A stretch of 62,500 nt of DNA from Indioceanicola profundi (lineage in GTDB: Bacteria; Pseudomonadota; Alphaproteobacteria; Azospirillales; Azospirillaceae): the NCBI RefSeq assembly GCF_003568845.1, contig NZ_CP030127.1, forward strand, positions 952,501-1,015,000, read 5' to 3'. Each line of letters starts with the position of its first letter. Position 1 is the first letter of the stretch. The position numbers were made by a program, and so were the translations under genes. The notes beneath the pieces were generated by a model, which was not told the DNA's origin, ran no database searches, and saw only the letters and a program-made list of their open reading frames with translations. Shown here in pieces: positions 1 to 10,896 of the stretch.

Positions 1-1016
1 TCCTTTCCCACTTAGCCACCACTTGGGGACCTTAGCTGGCGGTCTGGGCTGTTTCCCTCTTGACGATCGACCTTAGCACCGACCGTCTGCCTGCCGGACT
101 GTACTCCACGGTATTCGGAGTTTGGTTAGGTTTGGTAAGGCTCGCGCCCCCCTAGCCCATCCAGTGCTCTACCCCCGTGGGTAATCATCCGACGCGCTAC
201 CTAAATAGCTTTCGCGGAGAACCAGCTATTACCCGGTTTGATTGGCCTTTCACCCCTAACCACAGCTCATCCCCGACCTTTTCAACGGGCGTGGGTTCGG
301 CCCTCCAGTGGGTGTTACCCCACCTTCAGCCTGGCCATGGCTAGATCACCGGGTTTCGGGTCTACAGCATGCAACTCAACTCGCCCTCTTCAGACTCGCT
401 TTCGCTTCGCCTCCAGCTATCGCCTTAAGCTCGCTGCATACTGTAAGTCGCTGACCCATTATACAAAAGGTACGCGGTCACCGCGCAAGGCGGCTCCCAC
501 TGCTTGTAGGCATCCGGTTTCAGGTGCTCTTTCACTCCCCTCGTCGGGGTGCTTTTCACCTTTCCCTCACGGTACTGGTTCACTATCGGTCACTGAGGAG
601 TACTTAGGCTTGGAGGGTGGTCCCCCCATGTTCAGACAGGATGTCTCGTGTCCCGCCCTACTCAAGGATCTTCTCCGGTTTACCCGTACGGGGCTATCAC
701 CCGCTCTGGCCCGACTTTCCAGACGGTTCCGGTTATGTAGAGAAGACCACTGGCCTGGTCCGCGTTCGCTCGCCACTACTAGCGGAGTCTCGGTTGATGT
801 CCTTTCCTCCGGGTACTTAGATGTTTCAGTTCCCCGGGTTCGCCTCCTGAACCTATGTATTCAGTCCAGGATACCGCTTGCGCGGTGGGTTGCCCCATTC
901 GGAAATCCACGGATCATAGCCTGCTCGCGGCTCCCCATGGCTTATCGCAGCGTGCAACGTCCTTCATCGCCTCTCAGTGCCAAGGCATCCACCAGATGCC
1001 CTTATTACGCTTGATC
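1..1016 (-). rRNA. rrl: 23S ribosomal RNA, 5' part (runs off the window)
   Basis: The minus strand reads as the first third of bacterial 23S rRNA. The 5' end is near 1016, and just inside it is the conserved start region (GGTGGATGCCTTGGCACTGA around 976-995). The remaining 3' two thirds lie beyond position 1. It is transcribed in the same direction as the 16S gene, but a 5S and an initiator tRNA gene lie between the two instead of the usual spacer tRNAs. The exact mature 5' end is uncertain by a few bases. Confidence 0.95.
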
Positions 1017-1100
1017 CTCTCGGTTGCGCATCATGCACAGGAGCAAGCCTGCACACGCCGCCACAACGAAGATGCTTTCCTCGGTCACAAAACTCTCTAT

Positions 1101-1116
1101 TCAATTGTCCAAGAAC
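1101..1116 (-). promoter_or_regulatory. boxA-like antitermination element before 23S
   Basis: The minus strand reads GTTCTTGGACAATTGA, close to the rrn boxA elements found before 23S genes in alphaproteobacteria. A related sequence stands in the leader before 16S (3199-3212). It lies between the tRNA-fMet and the 23S 5' end, so the DNA just upstream of 23S looks like a normal 16S-23S spacer end. Identified by pattern only. Confidence 0.5.
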
Positions 1117-1145
1117 CGCCCAGGGCGCAAAGCCCAAGGCAAGGT

Positions 1146-1222
<77 letters not shown>

Positions 1223-1261
1223 CCAACATGTCCATGTTTGTTCAGCCCCGGGGCCGGCAGA

Positions 1262-1376
1262 GCCGGCAGCGACCTACTCTCCCACGTCTTAAGACGCAGT
1301 ACCATTGGCGCTGAGGTGTTTCACGGCCGAGTTCGGGATGGGATCGGGTGTTGGGACCCTCGCTATGACCACCGGC
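1262..1376 (-). rRNA. rrf: 5S ribosomal RNA
   Basis: The minus strand carries the conserved 5S core (CCCATCCCGAACTCGGCCGT) and the 3' segment GAGAGTAGG. The ends GCCGG and CCGGC pair as helix I, giving about 115 nt. It lies between 16S and 23S, about 25 nt beyond the 16S processing stem, instead of after 23S. Ends were set by helix I and may be off by a few bases. Confidence 0.93.
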
Positions 1377-1400
1377 TCGGCAGGCCCCGGGCAAACATGG

Positions 1401-1431
1401 ATGGTTTTGAGAAAAGATGCGCCGGCGGCGG
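1401..1431 (-). other. 3' arm of the 16S precursor processing stem
   Basis: This 31-nt segment just downstream of 16S is complementary to 3165-3195 in the leader upstream of 16S. In RNA the arms give 28 Watson-Crick pairs, two G-U pairs and one mismatch. Such a long stem enclosing 16S is the normal RNase III processing substrate. Its presence shows that the DNA downstream of 16S is genuine 16S flank up to about 1400, only some 25 nt before the 5S starts. Confidence 0.75.
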
Positions 1432-1489
1432 CCCCTTACCTGGAAACCCAGGGCCTGAACATCTCAGGCGGGGCGGCGGATGAGCCGGT

Positions 1490-2981
<1,492 letters not shown>

Positions 2982-3357
2982 GAAGCGGATATCGGCCGAA
3001 ACCAACATCCTCATCGACGGAGCACCTCAACCGGTGCAATCCTACCCGAATTGTCTCCTGAAGCACCCGCCCCGATGTCTCCATCAGAACAGGTCAGAGC
3101 ATTCTTGGCGTGATGCACAAGCTATAAGGCACTCCAAACACCAGCTCCCGCCGGCACCCAGAGACCGCCGCCTGCGCATCCCTTCTCAAAACCATATGCA
3201 GTTGTTCAAGACCCGTCAGCCCCACCCCGGAGGGCGGAACCGTCAAGCGCCAGAGCCTCCAGGCGACCGCCTGGCCAGCTCGCAGCTGCTTGTCTGAAAT
3301 CCGTCCGGCGACCCTGTCGCTGGAACCCGCCCGGCTCAGCACCGCGGCGGGAGCGGC
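2982..3357 (-). promoter_or_regulatory. rRNA operon leader with boxA-like site and 5' processing arm
   Basis: This is the roughly 375-nt untranslated leader between the rRNA promoter and 16S. It holds the 5' arm of the 16S processing stem at 3165-3195. Immediately upstream, at 3199-3212, the minus strand reads GTCTTGAACAACTG, which resembles the boxA-like site before 23S. No protein gene is supported here. Confidence 0.65.
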
Positions 3358-3386
3358 TATATAGCCAAGCCCGGAAACACCGTCAA
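3358..3386 (-). promoter_or_regulatory. rRNA operon promoter, sigma-70 type
   Basis: On the minus strand a -35 box TTGACG (3381-3386) is separated by exactly 17 bp from a -10 box TATATA (3358-3363), which predicts a transcription start near 3350. An A-rich segment (GGAAAAAAG) lies just upstream, as an UP element would. The match and spacing are close to ideal for a vegetative promoter. Confidence 0.8.
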
Positions 3387-3490
3387 GCGCTTTCCAGAAC
3401 TTTTTTCCAGAACCACGCCGCCGCCCATACCGCAGAGCCCCACACATATGGCCATCGCTGAAACCAAGCCAAGAGCTGTCGAGAAGGACC

Positions 3491-4744
3491 TTAGCCCCGT
3501 CCCGCGGTGTGCACGACCAGCAAGCCCACTTTTCCGTTCCAGCTCCTGCCGTCTCCGAACTTGGCGAAGTAGATGTTGCCGTGGCCGTCCCGCATGTGGC
3601 TGCCGGTATAGATCGCCTGCTCCACCTCTCTGACCAGGGTGACGGCGCCGCTTTCGATCTCATAGGCGTAAAGGTTGGAAGTCCATCCTCGGTTGGTCTG
3701 AGGTATTCCGTAGATCCGCTGTTCATCGGCCGACAGGATGATCCCGTAGAGGGAGTTCACCCGCACGCCGGCATCAAAATCCTTTTTCGGCAGAAAATGG
3801 CCGAGATGAGAAAATTCCCCGGAGTCCGTATCCAGCCTGTAAAGCTCGCCGTTCACCGTGGACAGGTAGATCGTCCGGCCATCACCGGTCCAGGTCTGGC
3901 CGTTCCAAAAGCCGCCAGTCGCCGTAAAAGGCGTCGGGGCCATGCTGCCAGTGGCGGGATCGAACTCCCAAATGGGATGCGTCGCCCCCCGGTGCGTCGG
4001 ATCCTCAGTGCCGCGATAGGTATAGATTCTGCCGCCGGATGTCGCCACGATCTCGCGGCTGACTGGGTTACCAAAGCTCCAGGGAATGCCGGGCACGATC
4101 TTCTCGACGCGTTCGGCCTTGCTGTCGAACAGGACGATGTCGCTGTAGGGATGCGTCAGCCCGGCTATGAGACTGGTACCCGGCACCTGCGACAGGGCGA
4201 TGATGCCCTGGTGCCGGACCACCACCCCGTCCGGAAGGCGGCTGCTGATGTCGTCCAACCTGTCGGCGGCGATATCATAGGCATAGAGGTGTGCTCCCCG
4301 GTATTCCGGCAGCCCGTCGATGGCGCCTTTGAAGTCGTGGAATCCCTGGGACCCCATGATCATTCTGCCGTCCACCTCCAGCATGCGGGTATGGCCCTTG
4401 GGGATTTCCTCGCCCGACCGGAGATTTCCGGCCGCTGCCGATGCGTCCATAAAACTGCCGAGAAAGCGGCGCTCGCCGGTGGCAGGATCGTAGCGGAACA
4501 CCAAAAAGTCCTCCCGCCCGTCCGGCCGCAGGCTGGTGAAGCCGATATAAACCCGCCCCTGCCCGTCCATTCCCATGGCATTCCAGGATTGCTGCAGGAT
4601 GAATCCCTCGGGCGCGATGTCGTCGAAGGAGATCACCGTGGTCGAAAGCTCCGACCGCACCTGCCCTGCTTCGCTTCCAGCAGATGCGCCATCAACACCC
4701 AGCAGCGCCAGAACGGCGATGAACGCCGCGATCATGCTTCTCAT
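3491..4744 (-). CDS. Secreted beta-propeller-like protein, function unknown
   Basis: A 417-residue protein starting MRSMIAAFIAVLALLGVDG, a clear signal peptide cleaved near ASA-GS. The mature part has repeated short beta motifs with aromatic and Asp-rich turns (LYAYDI, IYTYRGTED, LYRLDTDSGEF, LYAYEIESGAV), typical of propeller blades related to PQQ or SMP-30-like folds. No catalytic motif is recognised. A longer reading from 4906 is unlikely because it would run through the hairpin at 4879-4902. An ATG at 4765 (MIGVGSG) is a possible alternative start. It lies downstream of the protease gene on the same strand, separated by that hairpin. Confidence 0.7.
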   Translation of the reverse strand: MRSMIAAFIAVLALLGVDGASAGSEAGQVRSELSTTVISFDDIAPEGFILQQSWNAMGMDGQGRVYIGFTSLRPDGREDFLVFRYDPATGERRFLGSFMDASAAAGNLRSGEEIPKGHTRMLEVDGRMIMGSQGFHDFKGAIDGLPEYRGAHLYAYDIAADRLDDISSRLPDGVVVRHQGIIALSQVPGTSLIAGLTHPYSDIVLFDSKAERVEKIVPGIPWSFGNPVSREIVATSGGRIYTYRGTEDPTHRGATHPIWEFDPATGSMAPTPFTATGGFWNGQTWTGDGRTIYLSTVNGELYRLDTDSGEFSHLGHFLPKKDFDAGVRVNSLYGIILSADEQRIYGIPQTNRGWTSNLYAYEIESGAVTLVREVEQAIYTGSHMRDGHGNIYFAKFGDGRSWNGKVGLLVVHTAGRG

Positions 4745-4878
4745 ACCCGATCCCACGCCAATCATTGCCGGCTGAACGGCCCCCCACACGGCGGGACCTG
4801 TCCTGGACAACGCCGGAACATGTGCCAGGGCTCCCAAACCGCAGGTGACCGTGTTGCGGGTCCGTCGCAAGAAGCACG

Positions 4879-4902
4879 AAGGGCGGCCGAACGGCCGCCC
4901 TT
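4879..4902 (-). terminator. Hairpin downstream of the RTX protease gene
   Basis: A near-perfect inverted repeat, AAGGGCGGCC / GGCCGCCCTT with a 4-nt loop, lies 24 bp past the protease stop codon. It has no long T run after it, so termination efficiency is uncertain. Confidence 0.6.
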
Positions 4903-4925
4903 GCATTCTCCCGAAGTGGCGAACT

Positions 4926-6578
4926 TCAGAGCAGGAAATCGGACGCCTGGAGATCCAGCCCCTGTCCGACGACGGTGATCAGCAGGTCGGCCCTCCCGTC
5001 ACCATCCAAATCGCCGGAAACGAGGAAGCTGTTCCGCCCGTCCGAAGCCTCACCGCGCGTGATCTGCAGCCGTCCCGCGGCCCCTTCGCCGAAATGGAAG
5101 GAGCCGGCCTCTCTGAGATTGATCTTGTCGCCTTCTTGGCTGCTGAAATCCTCGATCCGGTCATGCCCTCCGAGGTCGCTGAAGACGAACAGATCGCTGC
5201 CGCCGCCGCCGATGAGAATGTCGTCGCCTTCCAGACCGTTGAGAATATCGCTCCCGGCATTGCCGGTCAGCCTGTTGGCAACGTGATTGCCCACCAGATA
5301 GTCCCGTCCCGAGCCGCCGGTCGCATTCTCGATGATCGTATTGTAGGCGATGCTGATGTTCCGGTGCGACGTAGCGTCGATCCCGGCATAACCGGTATCC
5401 GCTGCCAGGCGGGAGGCGCCCAGCGAACCGATGAAATCAGCAAACTCGTCAACCTCTGCCTGACTGGTCCACAAGGCAAAGTCGCCCTGGGCCGCATCGG
5501 TCGCGGCATTGAACTCCGCCGTGATCGCATTGGCCTGAGCGAGCGTCGGCGAGCCGATAGTGGCCGAGCTGAAGGCTCCCGGCCTCAGATCAAGGAAGAC
5601 GCCCCGGGCCGCGGTGGAGAAGTCGAAAGTATCGATGCCGCCGGCATCGTATACGGACAGATAGGGAAACGGGTTCTTCGCCAGATCGTAGACGGCGTTG
5701 CCGGCATTCGAGTTGGCGAAATAGGTCGTGTTGCCCACGCGGGTGGTCGGATCTGCACCATACTTGGCCTGGATGGTAAGAATATCGTGCAGCAACGGCG
5801 TCTGGGCATTGCCGACAAGACCGAGCGCCACGTCCACTGGCTGCGCCCCGGATTCTTGCGGGCCGAAATAGGACATGATCGAATACTGCTCGGTATCCTG
5901 AGCGTAGAACGCGTCACCCTCGTAGGTGATCGGATCGGGCTGGCCGTCACCGTCATTGTCATCGCTGAAGTTGTAGTCGCCGGGGTGGCTCAGCCCCAGC
6001 GCATGGCCGGCTTCGTGGATCAGCGTGGTACGCCCATATCCGTTGTACTGGAGCCAATCATTGGTCCAGTTCACCTCCGGCGTCGCGGTCCAGACGTCGC
6101 CCTGGTACTTGTAGCCGTTACCAGGATAGTAGGCCCAGGCCTGGGCCGGGCCGGTCGAGGTATTGGCGAAGAGAATGTCCGCGCCGTTACCGTTCTTTTC
6201 TACAACCTTCTGGACAACAAGATCGTCCCACAGAACCATTGCCTCACGAGCCACAGCCTTCTGTGCATCGCTGAAGGGCGAATAGCCGTCCGGTTCGGAG
6301 AAGCCGTAGTTCGGATTGTTGTAGACGCCGATGGAGTGCGGCCCGTCGAAGAAGCTGAACGTGATTGTCTTGCCGGAAATCTTGCTGCCGCCGTCGATCT
6401 GGCCGATCACCTGCTCCTGGTTGAAGATCGGCTTGCCGGCATAGGTCGCAATCCCTGCATAATCCTCCAGCAGGAAGGGCAACGCGCTAGTCGCTTCGAC
6501 GCCTTTGCCCGTTATAAGGCGCGCATCACTGTCCGTGCGCTCTTCAATCTGCCGGATAATCGCCTGCTCTCGTGCCAT
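4926..6578 (-). CDS. Serralysin-type M10 metalloprotease with RTX repeats
   Basis: A 550-residue secreted zinc endopeptidase. The zinc-binding motif HEAGHALGLSH lies near residues 188-198 and the Met-turn SIMSYF near 233-238, both hallmarks of the M10B (serralysin) family. Glycine/aspartate-rich calcium-binding nonapeptides (GNAGSDILNGLEGDD, GGGGSDLFVF) follow near 435-465, then the M10 C-terminal domain. There is no N-terminal signal peptide, as expected for type I secretion by a C-terminal signal. ATG at 6578 is preceded by AGGGA at good spacing; a TTG one codon upstream is less likely. No ABC transporter, membrane-fusion or TolC gene lies nearby, so the exporter must be elsewhere. Confidence 0.92.
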   Translation of the reverse strand: MAREQAIIRQIEERTDSDARLITGKGVEATSALPFLLEDYAGIATYAGKPIFNQEQVIGQIDGGSKISGKTITFSFFDGPHSIGVYNNPNYGFSEPDGYSPFSDAQKAVAREAMVLWDDLVVQKVVEKNGNGADILFANTSTGPAQAWAYYPGNGYKYQGDVWTATPEVNWTNDWLQYNGYGRTTLIHEAGHALGLSHPGDYNFSDDNDGDGQPDPITYEGDAFYAQDTEQYSIMSYFGPQESGAQPVDVALGLVGNAQTPLLHDILTIQAKYGADPTTRVGNTTYFANSNAGNAVYDLAKNPFPYLSVYDAGGIDTFDFSTAARGVFLDLRPGAFSSATIGSPTLAQANAITAEFNAATDAAQGDFALWTSQAEVDEFADFIGSLGASRLAADTGYAGIDATSHRNISIAYNTIIENATGGSGRDYLVGNHVANRLTGNAGSDILNGLEGDDILIGGGGSDLFVFSDLGGHDRIEDFSSQEGDKINLREAGSFHFGEGAAGRLQITRGEASDGRNSFLVSGDLDGDGRADLLITVVGQGLDLQASDFLL

Positions 6579-6852
6579 CAATTATTTCCCTGCTCATCTC
6601 TCGTTATAGGCAAGAGACCGTTCGCGGACTCTCGCAGTGATGTTAGGAGCGCGATCAGTTGAATGGCTGAGGCAAAAAGTGGCTGGAGCGGCAATTCAGG
6701 ATGCGCAATAGCCCCTATTCGAGCGGGGCTGTACTTCCCCTTGGCAGGTGGACACGGAGCATCCAGACTGACGGAGGCGTGCCGTAGCCAGTCGTGCGCA
6801 TCGGAGGGGCGAAGCTGTCCGGCAAGCTCCGCTCGCAGCTGCAGGAGCAGAC

Positions 6853-7725
6853 ATGTTCGACGGGTTCGGTACCGGCCGTTTCTCCACCCCGGATCAGGTC
6901 GACATCTTCTACCGCATCGGCGGAAGCGGCCCGCCGTTGCTGCTGCTGCACGGCTATCCCCAGAACCATGCCATGTGGCATCTCGTGGCGCCCGGGCTGG
7001 CTGAGCGCTTCACCGTGGTCTGCCCGGATCTTCGCGGTTACGGGGATAGTGCCAAACCGGCCGGCGGACCGGATCATTCTGGATATTCCAAGCGGGCCAT
7101 GGCGGCGGATCAGGTGGCGCTGATGTCCCATCTTGGATTCCACCAGTTCCGTGTCGCCGGGCATGACCGCGGAGCCAGGGTCACGCACCGCATGACCCTG
7201 GATCATCCCGATGCTGTCGAGCGCGCCGCGGTGCTGGACATCGTCCCGACCCGGACCGTCTTCGAGGCGATCAATCAACGTATGGCAATGGCCTATTATC
7301 ATTGGTTCTTTCTGAGTCAGCCCCACGGGCTGCCGGAACGGATGATCGGCGCGGATCCGGACTTCTATCTGCTGCGTAAACTGCAATCCTGGTCGCGTAT
7401 TCCGGACGCCTTCACGCCTATGGCCGTGGCGGAATATCGGCGCTGCTTCCGGGAGCCGGACTGTATCCACGCGACGTGCGAGGATTACCGCGCCGGCGCC
7501 GGCATCGATCTGATCCATGATGCGGCCGATTTCGGGAGGAACCGGGTACAATGCCCGCTGCTGGTGCTGTGGGGCGGACGCGGGATCGTAGGCGACGCTT
7601 ACGACGTGCTGGCCGTCTGGCGGGACTACGCCGACGATGTCCAGGGCCGGTCGATTGATTGCGGACACTTCCTGCCGGAGGAAGCGCCGGCGGAAACCCT
7701 GTCCGCACTGGCTGAATTCTTCTGA
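6853..7725 (+). CDS. Alpha/beta-hydrolase, haloacetate (fluoroacetate) dehalogenase family
   Basis: A 290-residue alpha/beta-hydrolase. HGYPQ near residue 33 forms the oxyanion region. The nucleophile elbow is GHDRGAR with Asp105 and substrate-binding Arg106/Arg109, and the catalytic base is His272 in CGHFLPEEAP. Residues that hold the halide in characterised fluoroacetate dehalogenases appear conserved: His150-Trp151 (YYHWFF) and Tyr212. The predicted reaction is hydrolysis of haloacetate to glycolate and halide in the cytoplasm. AGGAG stands before the ATG. The next gene, an aldo/keto reductase, follows on the same strand after about 110 bp. Confidence 0.83.
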   Translation: MFDGFGTGRFSTPDQVDIFYRIGGSGPPLLLLHGYPQNHAMWHLVAPGLAERFTVVCPDLRGYGDSAKPAGGPDHSGYSKRAMAADQVALMSHLGFHQFRVAGHDRGARVTHRMTLDHPDAVERAAVLDIVPTRTVFEAINQRMAMAYYHWFFLSQPHGLPERMIGADPDFYLLRKLQSWSRIPDAFTPMAVAEYRRCFREPDCIHATCEDYRAGAGIDLIHDAADFGRNRVQCPLLVLWGGRGIVGDAYDVLAVWRDYADDVQGRSIDCGHFLPEEAPAETLSALAEFF

Positions 7726-7833
7726 CCGAGATACCGCCGCCTGAGGATCGGGGGACCTTCAGACTGTCTGACGGGTTCACCTTCCACCTGGCGGAACCGG
7801 CCGGACCTGTCCGTACGCAGTTCGAGGAGCAGG

Positions 7834-8814
7834 ATGATGATCTACAGGAAACTTGGCCCCACCGGCATCGAGGTATCCGCCCTTGCCCTGGGCTGCATGA
7901 CCTATGGCGCGCCGGAGCAGGGCAACCACCCATGGACCCTGCCGGAGGAGCAGAGCCGGCCGCTGATCCGCCAGGCCGTCGAGCTGGGCATCAATTTCTT
8001 TGACACCGCGAATGTTTATTCCTTGGGCAGCTCCGAAGAGATCGTCGGCCGCGCCCTGAAGGAGTTCGCTCGGCGGGACGAGATCGTGGTGGCGACCAAG
8101 GTCCATGGCCGGATGCGCCCCGGCCCGAACGGCGCCGGTCTGTCGCGCAAGGCGATCTTCACGGAGATCGACAACAGTCTACGTCGGTTGGGCATGGATC
8201 ATGTGGACCTGTACCAGATCCATCGCTGGGACCCGTCCACGCCCATCGAGGAGACCATGGAGGCGCTGCACGATGTGGTAAAGGCCGGAAAGGCGGTGCA
8301 TATTGGCGCCTCCTCCATGTTCGCCTGGCAGTTCGCCAAAGCCCAGCATGTTGCGGAGCGGCACGGCTGGACCCAGTTCGTGACCATGCAGAACCATCTG
8401 AACCTGCTTTACCGTGAGGAGGAGCGGGAGATGCTGCCGCTCTGCGCCGACCAGGGCGTCGGAATCCTGCCCTGGAGCCCCCTCGCCCGCGGGCGGTTGA
8501 CCCGCGCCTGGAGCGAGGAGACGGAGCGGACGCGCACGGACGCGTTCGGTCGCAAGCTTTACAGCCAGACCATGGACGCCGACCGGGCGGTGGTGGAGCG
8601 CGTCGGGGAGGTGGCTGCCGCACGGGGTGTGCCGCGGGCGCAGGTGGCTCTTGCCTGGCTGCTCCAGAAGCCGGGAGTGACCGCCCCGATTATCGGGGCA
8701 TCCAAGCCGGGTCACCTGGAGGATGCGGTCGCCGCCCTGTGCTTGACCCTGACGGCTGAGGAGATGGCCCGGCTCGAGGAACCCTATGTTCCCCACCCGG
8801 TGGCCGGTTTCTAG
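7834..8814 (+). CDS. Aldo/keto reductase
   Basis: A 326-residue NADP-dependent oxidoreductase with the (beta/alpha)8 fold. The catalytic tetrad is visible: Asp57 and Tyr62 in FDTANVY, Lys89 in VATKVHG and His130 in YQIHRWD. The C-terminal IIGASKPGHLEDAV is the usual nucleotide-binding segment. It resembles the YghZ/Tas-like subgroup that reduces aldehydes and ketones, but the substrate is not predictable. GAGGAG precedes a double ATG. It is codirectional with the dehalogenase-like gene and may be cotranscribed. Confidence 0.9.
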   Translation: MMIYRKLGPTGIEVSALALGCMTYGAPEQGNHPWTLPEEQSRPLIRQAVELGINFFDTANVYSLGSSEEIVGRALKEFARRDEIVVATKVHGRMRPGPNGAGLSRKAIFTEIDNSLRRLGMDHVDLYQIHRWDPSTPIEETMEALHDVVKAGKAVHIGASSMFAWQFAKAQHVAERHGWTQFVTMQNHLNLLYREEEREMLPLCADQGVGILPWSPLARGRLTRAWSEETERTRTDAFGRKLYSQTMDADRAVVERVGEVAAARGVPRAQVALAWLLQKPGVTAPIIGASKPGHLEDAVAALCLTLTAEEMARLEEPYVPHPVAGF

Positions 8815-8855
8815 ACCGGTTTCATCCGCTCAGGGCCGGCATTCGCCGATGCGCC

Positions 8856-9086
8856 CTAGGTGGACGCGCCGGCAGCCGCATGGATATAAGGGTCCACGTC
8901 ACCATAGACACGGGGCGAGATGTCCCGCCAAAGCAGCCCCTTGACCTGCTTGTTGGCGTTGAGACGGTCGCAGATCCTATGCGCGACCGACTCATCCGCC
9001 GATATGGGCGCCCACCTGTTGGCGACCCGATCCTGTACGCCCCAATGGGGCGACAAGGCAGGGAAACGTATCACAACGTAAGCCAT
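8856..9086 (-). CDS. Small hypothetical protein
   Basis: A 76-residue protein starting MAYVVIRFPALSPHWGVQDR, with GGAGAG six bases before the ATG. A longer reading from 9128 would skip this ribosome-binding site. It has no signal peptide, membrane segment or motif that I recognise. It is convergent with the aldo/keto reductase gene and divergent from gltX. Confidence 0.6.
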   Translation of the reverse strand: MAYVVIRFPALSPHWGVQDRVANRWAPISADESVAHRICDRLNANKQVKGLLWRDISPRVYGDVDPYIHAAAGAST

Positions 9087-9355
9087 GTTCCACTCTCCCG
9101 GACTGAAACTGCGCTCATTGCGTCGCATGAACGTGGAGCGCGGGCGTGTGTTCCACCCTTTCGAACAGAATGCGCTTCAAGGCGAAGTCTGCCGCCGGAG
9201 CCGCCAGCCGCCGACCTTGCCAACCGGATTGCGAGGAACTAAAAGTGCCGGCCAGTGCGGCAGCCATTCGGGGCCGCGCCAGCCATACGGCTTGATCGGC
9301 CGCGTGCACCCGCCGGGCGCTGATCTTCCACCCCATACCCTGCAAGATCGGAAAC

Positions 9356-10795
9356 ATGACCCCAGTCCGCGTCCGCATCGCACCGTCGCCGACCGGCGAG
9401 CCGCATGTCGGCACCGCCTATACGGCCCTGTTCAATGTCCTGCTGGCCCGTCGTCTGGGCGGCGAGATGATCCTGCGCATCGAGGACACGGACCAGACGC
9501 GGAGCACACCGGATTCCGAGCAGAAGGTGATGGAGGCCCTACGTTGGCTGGGGCTGCACTGGTCGGAAGGTCCGGACAAGGGCGGCCCCCATGCGCCCTA
9601 CCGCCAGAGCGAGCGGCGCCACATCTATCCGCAATACGTCGACAAGCTTCTTCACGACGGTCACGCCTTCAAGTGCTTCTGCACGCGCGAGCGTCTGGAC
9701 GTCATGCGCGAGGAGCAGCGCCGCCGCGGCGAGCAGCCGAAATATGACGGACTGTGCCTGCACCTGACGCCTGAAGAGGTGAGCGCCAAGGAAGCGGAGG
9801 GAATTCCGCACGTCGTGCGCATGAAGGTTCCGGAAACCGGCGAGTGCACCTTCGAGGATGGCGTCTACGGAACGGTCAGCATTCCCTGGGCGTCGGTCGA
9901 CATGCAGGTCCTGATGAAGGCCGATGGCATGCCGACCTACCACATGGCCAATGTGGTGGACGACCATCTGATGAAGATCACCCACGTCGCCCGCGGCGAG
10001 GAATGGATGTCCTCCGTTCCGAAGCACCTGCTGCTCTACCGCTATCTCGGGTTCGAGCCGCCGCAGTTCATGCATCTGCCGCTGCTGCGCAATCCGGACC
10101 GGACCAAGCTGTCCAAGCGGCGCAACCCGACCTCGATCTCCTATTTCAGCAGCGTCGGCTATCTGCCGGAAGCTTTGCTGAACCTCATGGGCCTCGGCTT
10201 CGTGTCCATCGCCGAGGGCGACGAGGTGATGACGCTGGACGAGCTTGCCGCCGCCTTCGATCCGGGCAGCATGGCCAAGGGCGGGGCCGTTTTCGATCTT
10301 CAGAAGCTGGACTATCTCAACGGCCGCTGGCTGCGTGAGAAGCTGGACGAAGACGGGTTCCGGGCGCGGCTGCTGGACTGGGCCATGATGAACAACCGCC
10401 TCGCCGGTGGTCTGGAGCTGGCCCGCACCCGCATTGCGCGACTTGGCGATCTGCCCGATCTGGTGAGCTTCCTGTTCCGGTCGGACCTGAACCTAACCCG
10501 TGCCGATTTCGAGGCAACCAAGAACGGCGCCGAGGACAGCGCGGTGGTCCTGAAGGCTATCCTCGCCATGGTGGACACGCTTCCGGAATGGAGCCGCGAG
10601 GCCATCGAGGAGGAGGTTCGTAGGATCGCGGACGGGATGGGCCGCAAGCTCCGGGTCGTCATTCCGCCGATTTTCGTCGCCATGTCCGGCAGCACGCGCT
10701 CGCTGCCCTTGTTCGACTCCATGGCCCTGCTGGGCCGGTCGATCGTGCGCCAGCGCCTGAAGATGGCCCTGGCCGTTCTGCCAGACGCGCCCTGA
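9356..10795 (+). CDS. gltX: Glutamate--tRNA ligase
   Basis: A 479-residue class I aminoacyl-tRNA synthetase that charges tRNA(Glu), and possibly tRNA(Gln), with glutamate. RIAPSPTGEPHVG at residues 7-19 contains the HIGH-type ATP motif; the LSKR form of KMSKS is in TKLSKRRN near residue 252. Length and layout are normal. Alphaproteobacteria often carry two GltX copies with split specificity, so a paralogue may exist elsewhere. A strong hairpin at 10820-10848 lies just downstream. Confidence 0.95.
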   Translation: MTPVRVRIAPSPTGEPHVGTAYTALFNVLLARRLGGEMILRIEDTDQTRSTPDSEQKVMEALRWLGLHWSEGPDKGGPHAPYRQSERRHIYPQYVDKLLHDGHAFKCFCTRERLDVMREEQRRRGEQPKYDGLCLHLTPEEVSAKEAEGIPHVVRMKVPETGECTFEDGVYGTVSIPWASVDMQVLMKADGMPTYHMANVVDDHLMKITHVARGEEWMSSVPKHLLLYRYLGFEPPQFMHLPLLRNPDRTKLSKRRNPTSISYFSSVGYLPEALLNLMGLGFVSIAEGDEVMTLDELAAAFDPGSMAKGGAVFDLQKLDYLNGRWLREKLDEDGFRARLLDWAMMNNRLAGGLELARTRIARLGDLPDLVSFLFRSDLNLTRADFEATKNGAEDSAVVLKAILAMVDTLPEWSREAIEEEVRRIADGMGRKLRVVIPPIFVAMSGSTRSLPLFDSMALLGRSIVRQRLKMALAVLPDAP

Positions 10796-10819
10796 CCGCC
10801 ATCCACGGCGGAAATGACA

Positions 10820-10851
10820 GGGGGCCTGGGCAAACATCCCAGGCCCCCTTT
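10820..10851. terminator. Bidirectional terminator between gltX and the chemoreceptor gene
   Basis: An 11-bp perfect stem, GGGGGCCTGGG / CCCAGGCCCCC with a 7-nt loop, is followed by a short T run. It lies between two convergent genes and can serve both. Confidence 0.8.
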
Positions 10852-10896
10852 CGATTCGTAGGCCGCGGCGTATGAAAAAGAAGGAAGAGTCGTCGG

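Noticed and set aside
238..1014. Open reading frames within the rRNA region
   Set aside because: They lie inside 23S and 16S rRNA genes and have no ribosome-binding sites.
3491..4906. The longer N-terminus of the secreted propeller-like protein
   Set aside because: It would begin next to the hairpin at 4879-4902 and bury the signal peptide; the ATG at 4744 places the signal peptide at the N-terminus.
4845..6662. A 605-codon plus-strand frame opposite the protease
   Set aside because: The minus strand carries the HEAGHALGLSH and RTX motifs; the plus frame has no recognisable protein features.
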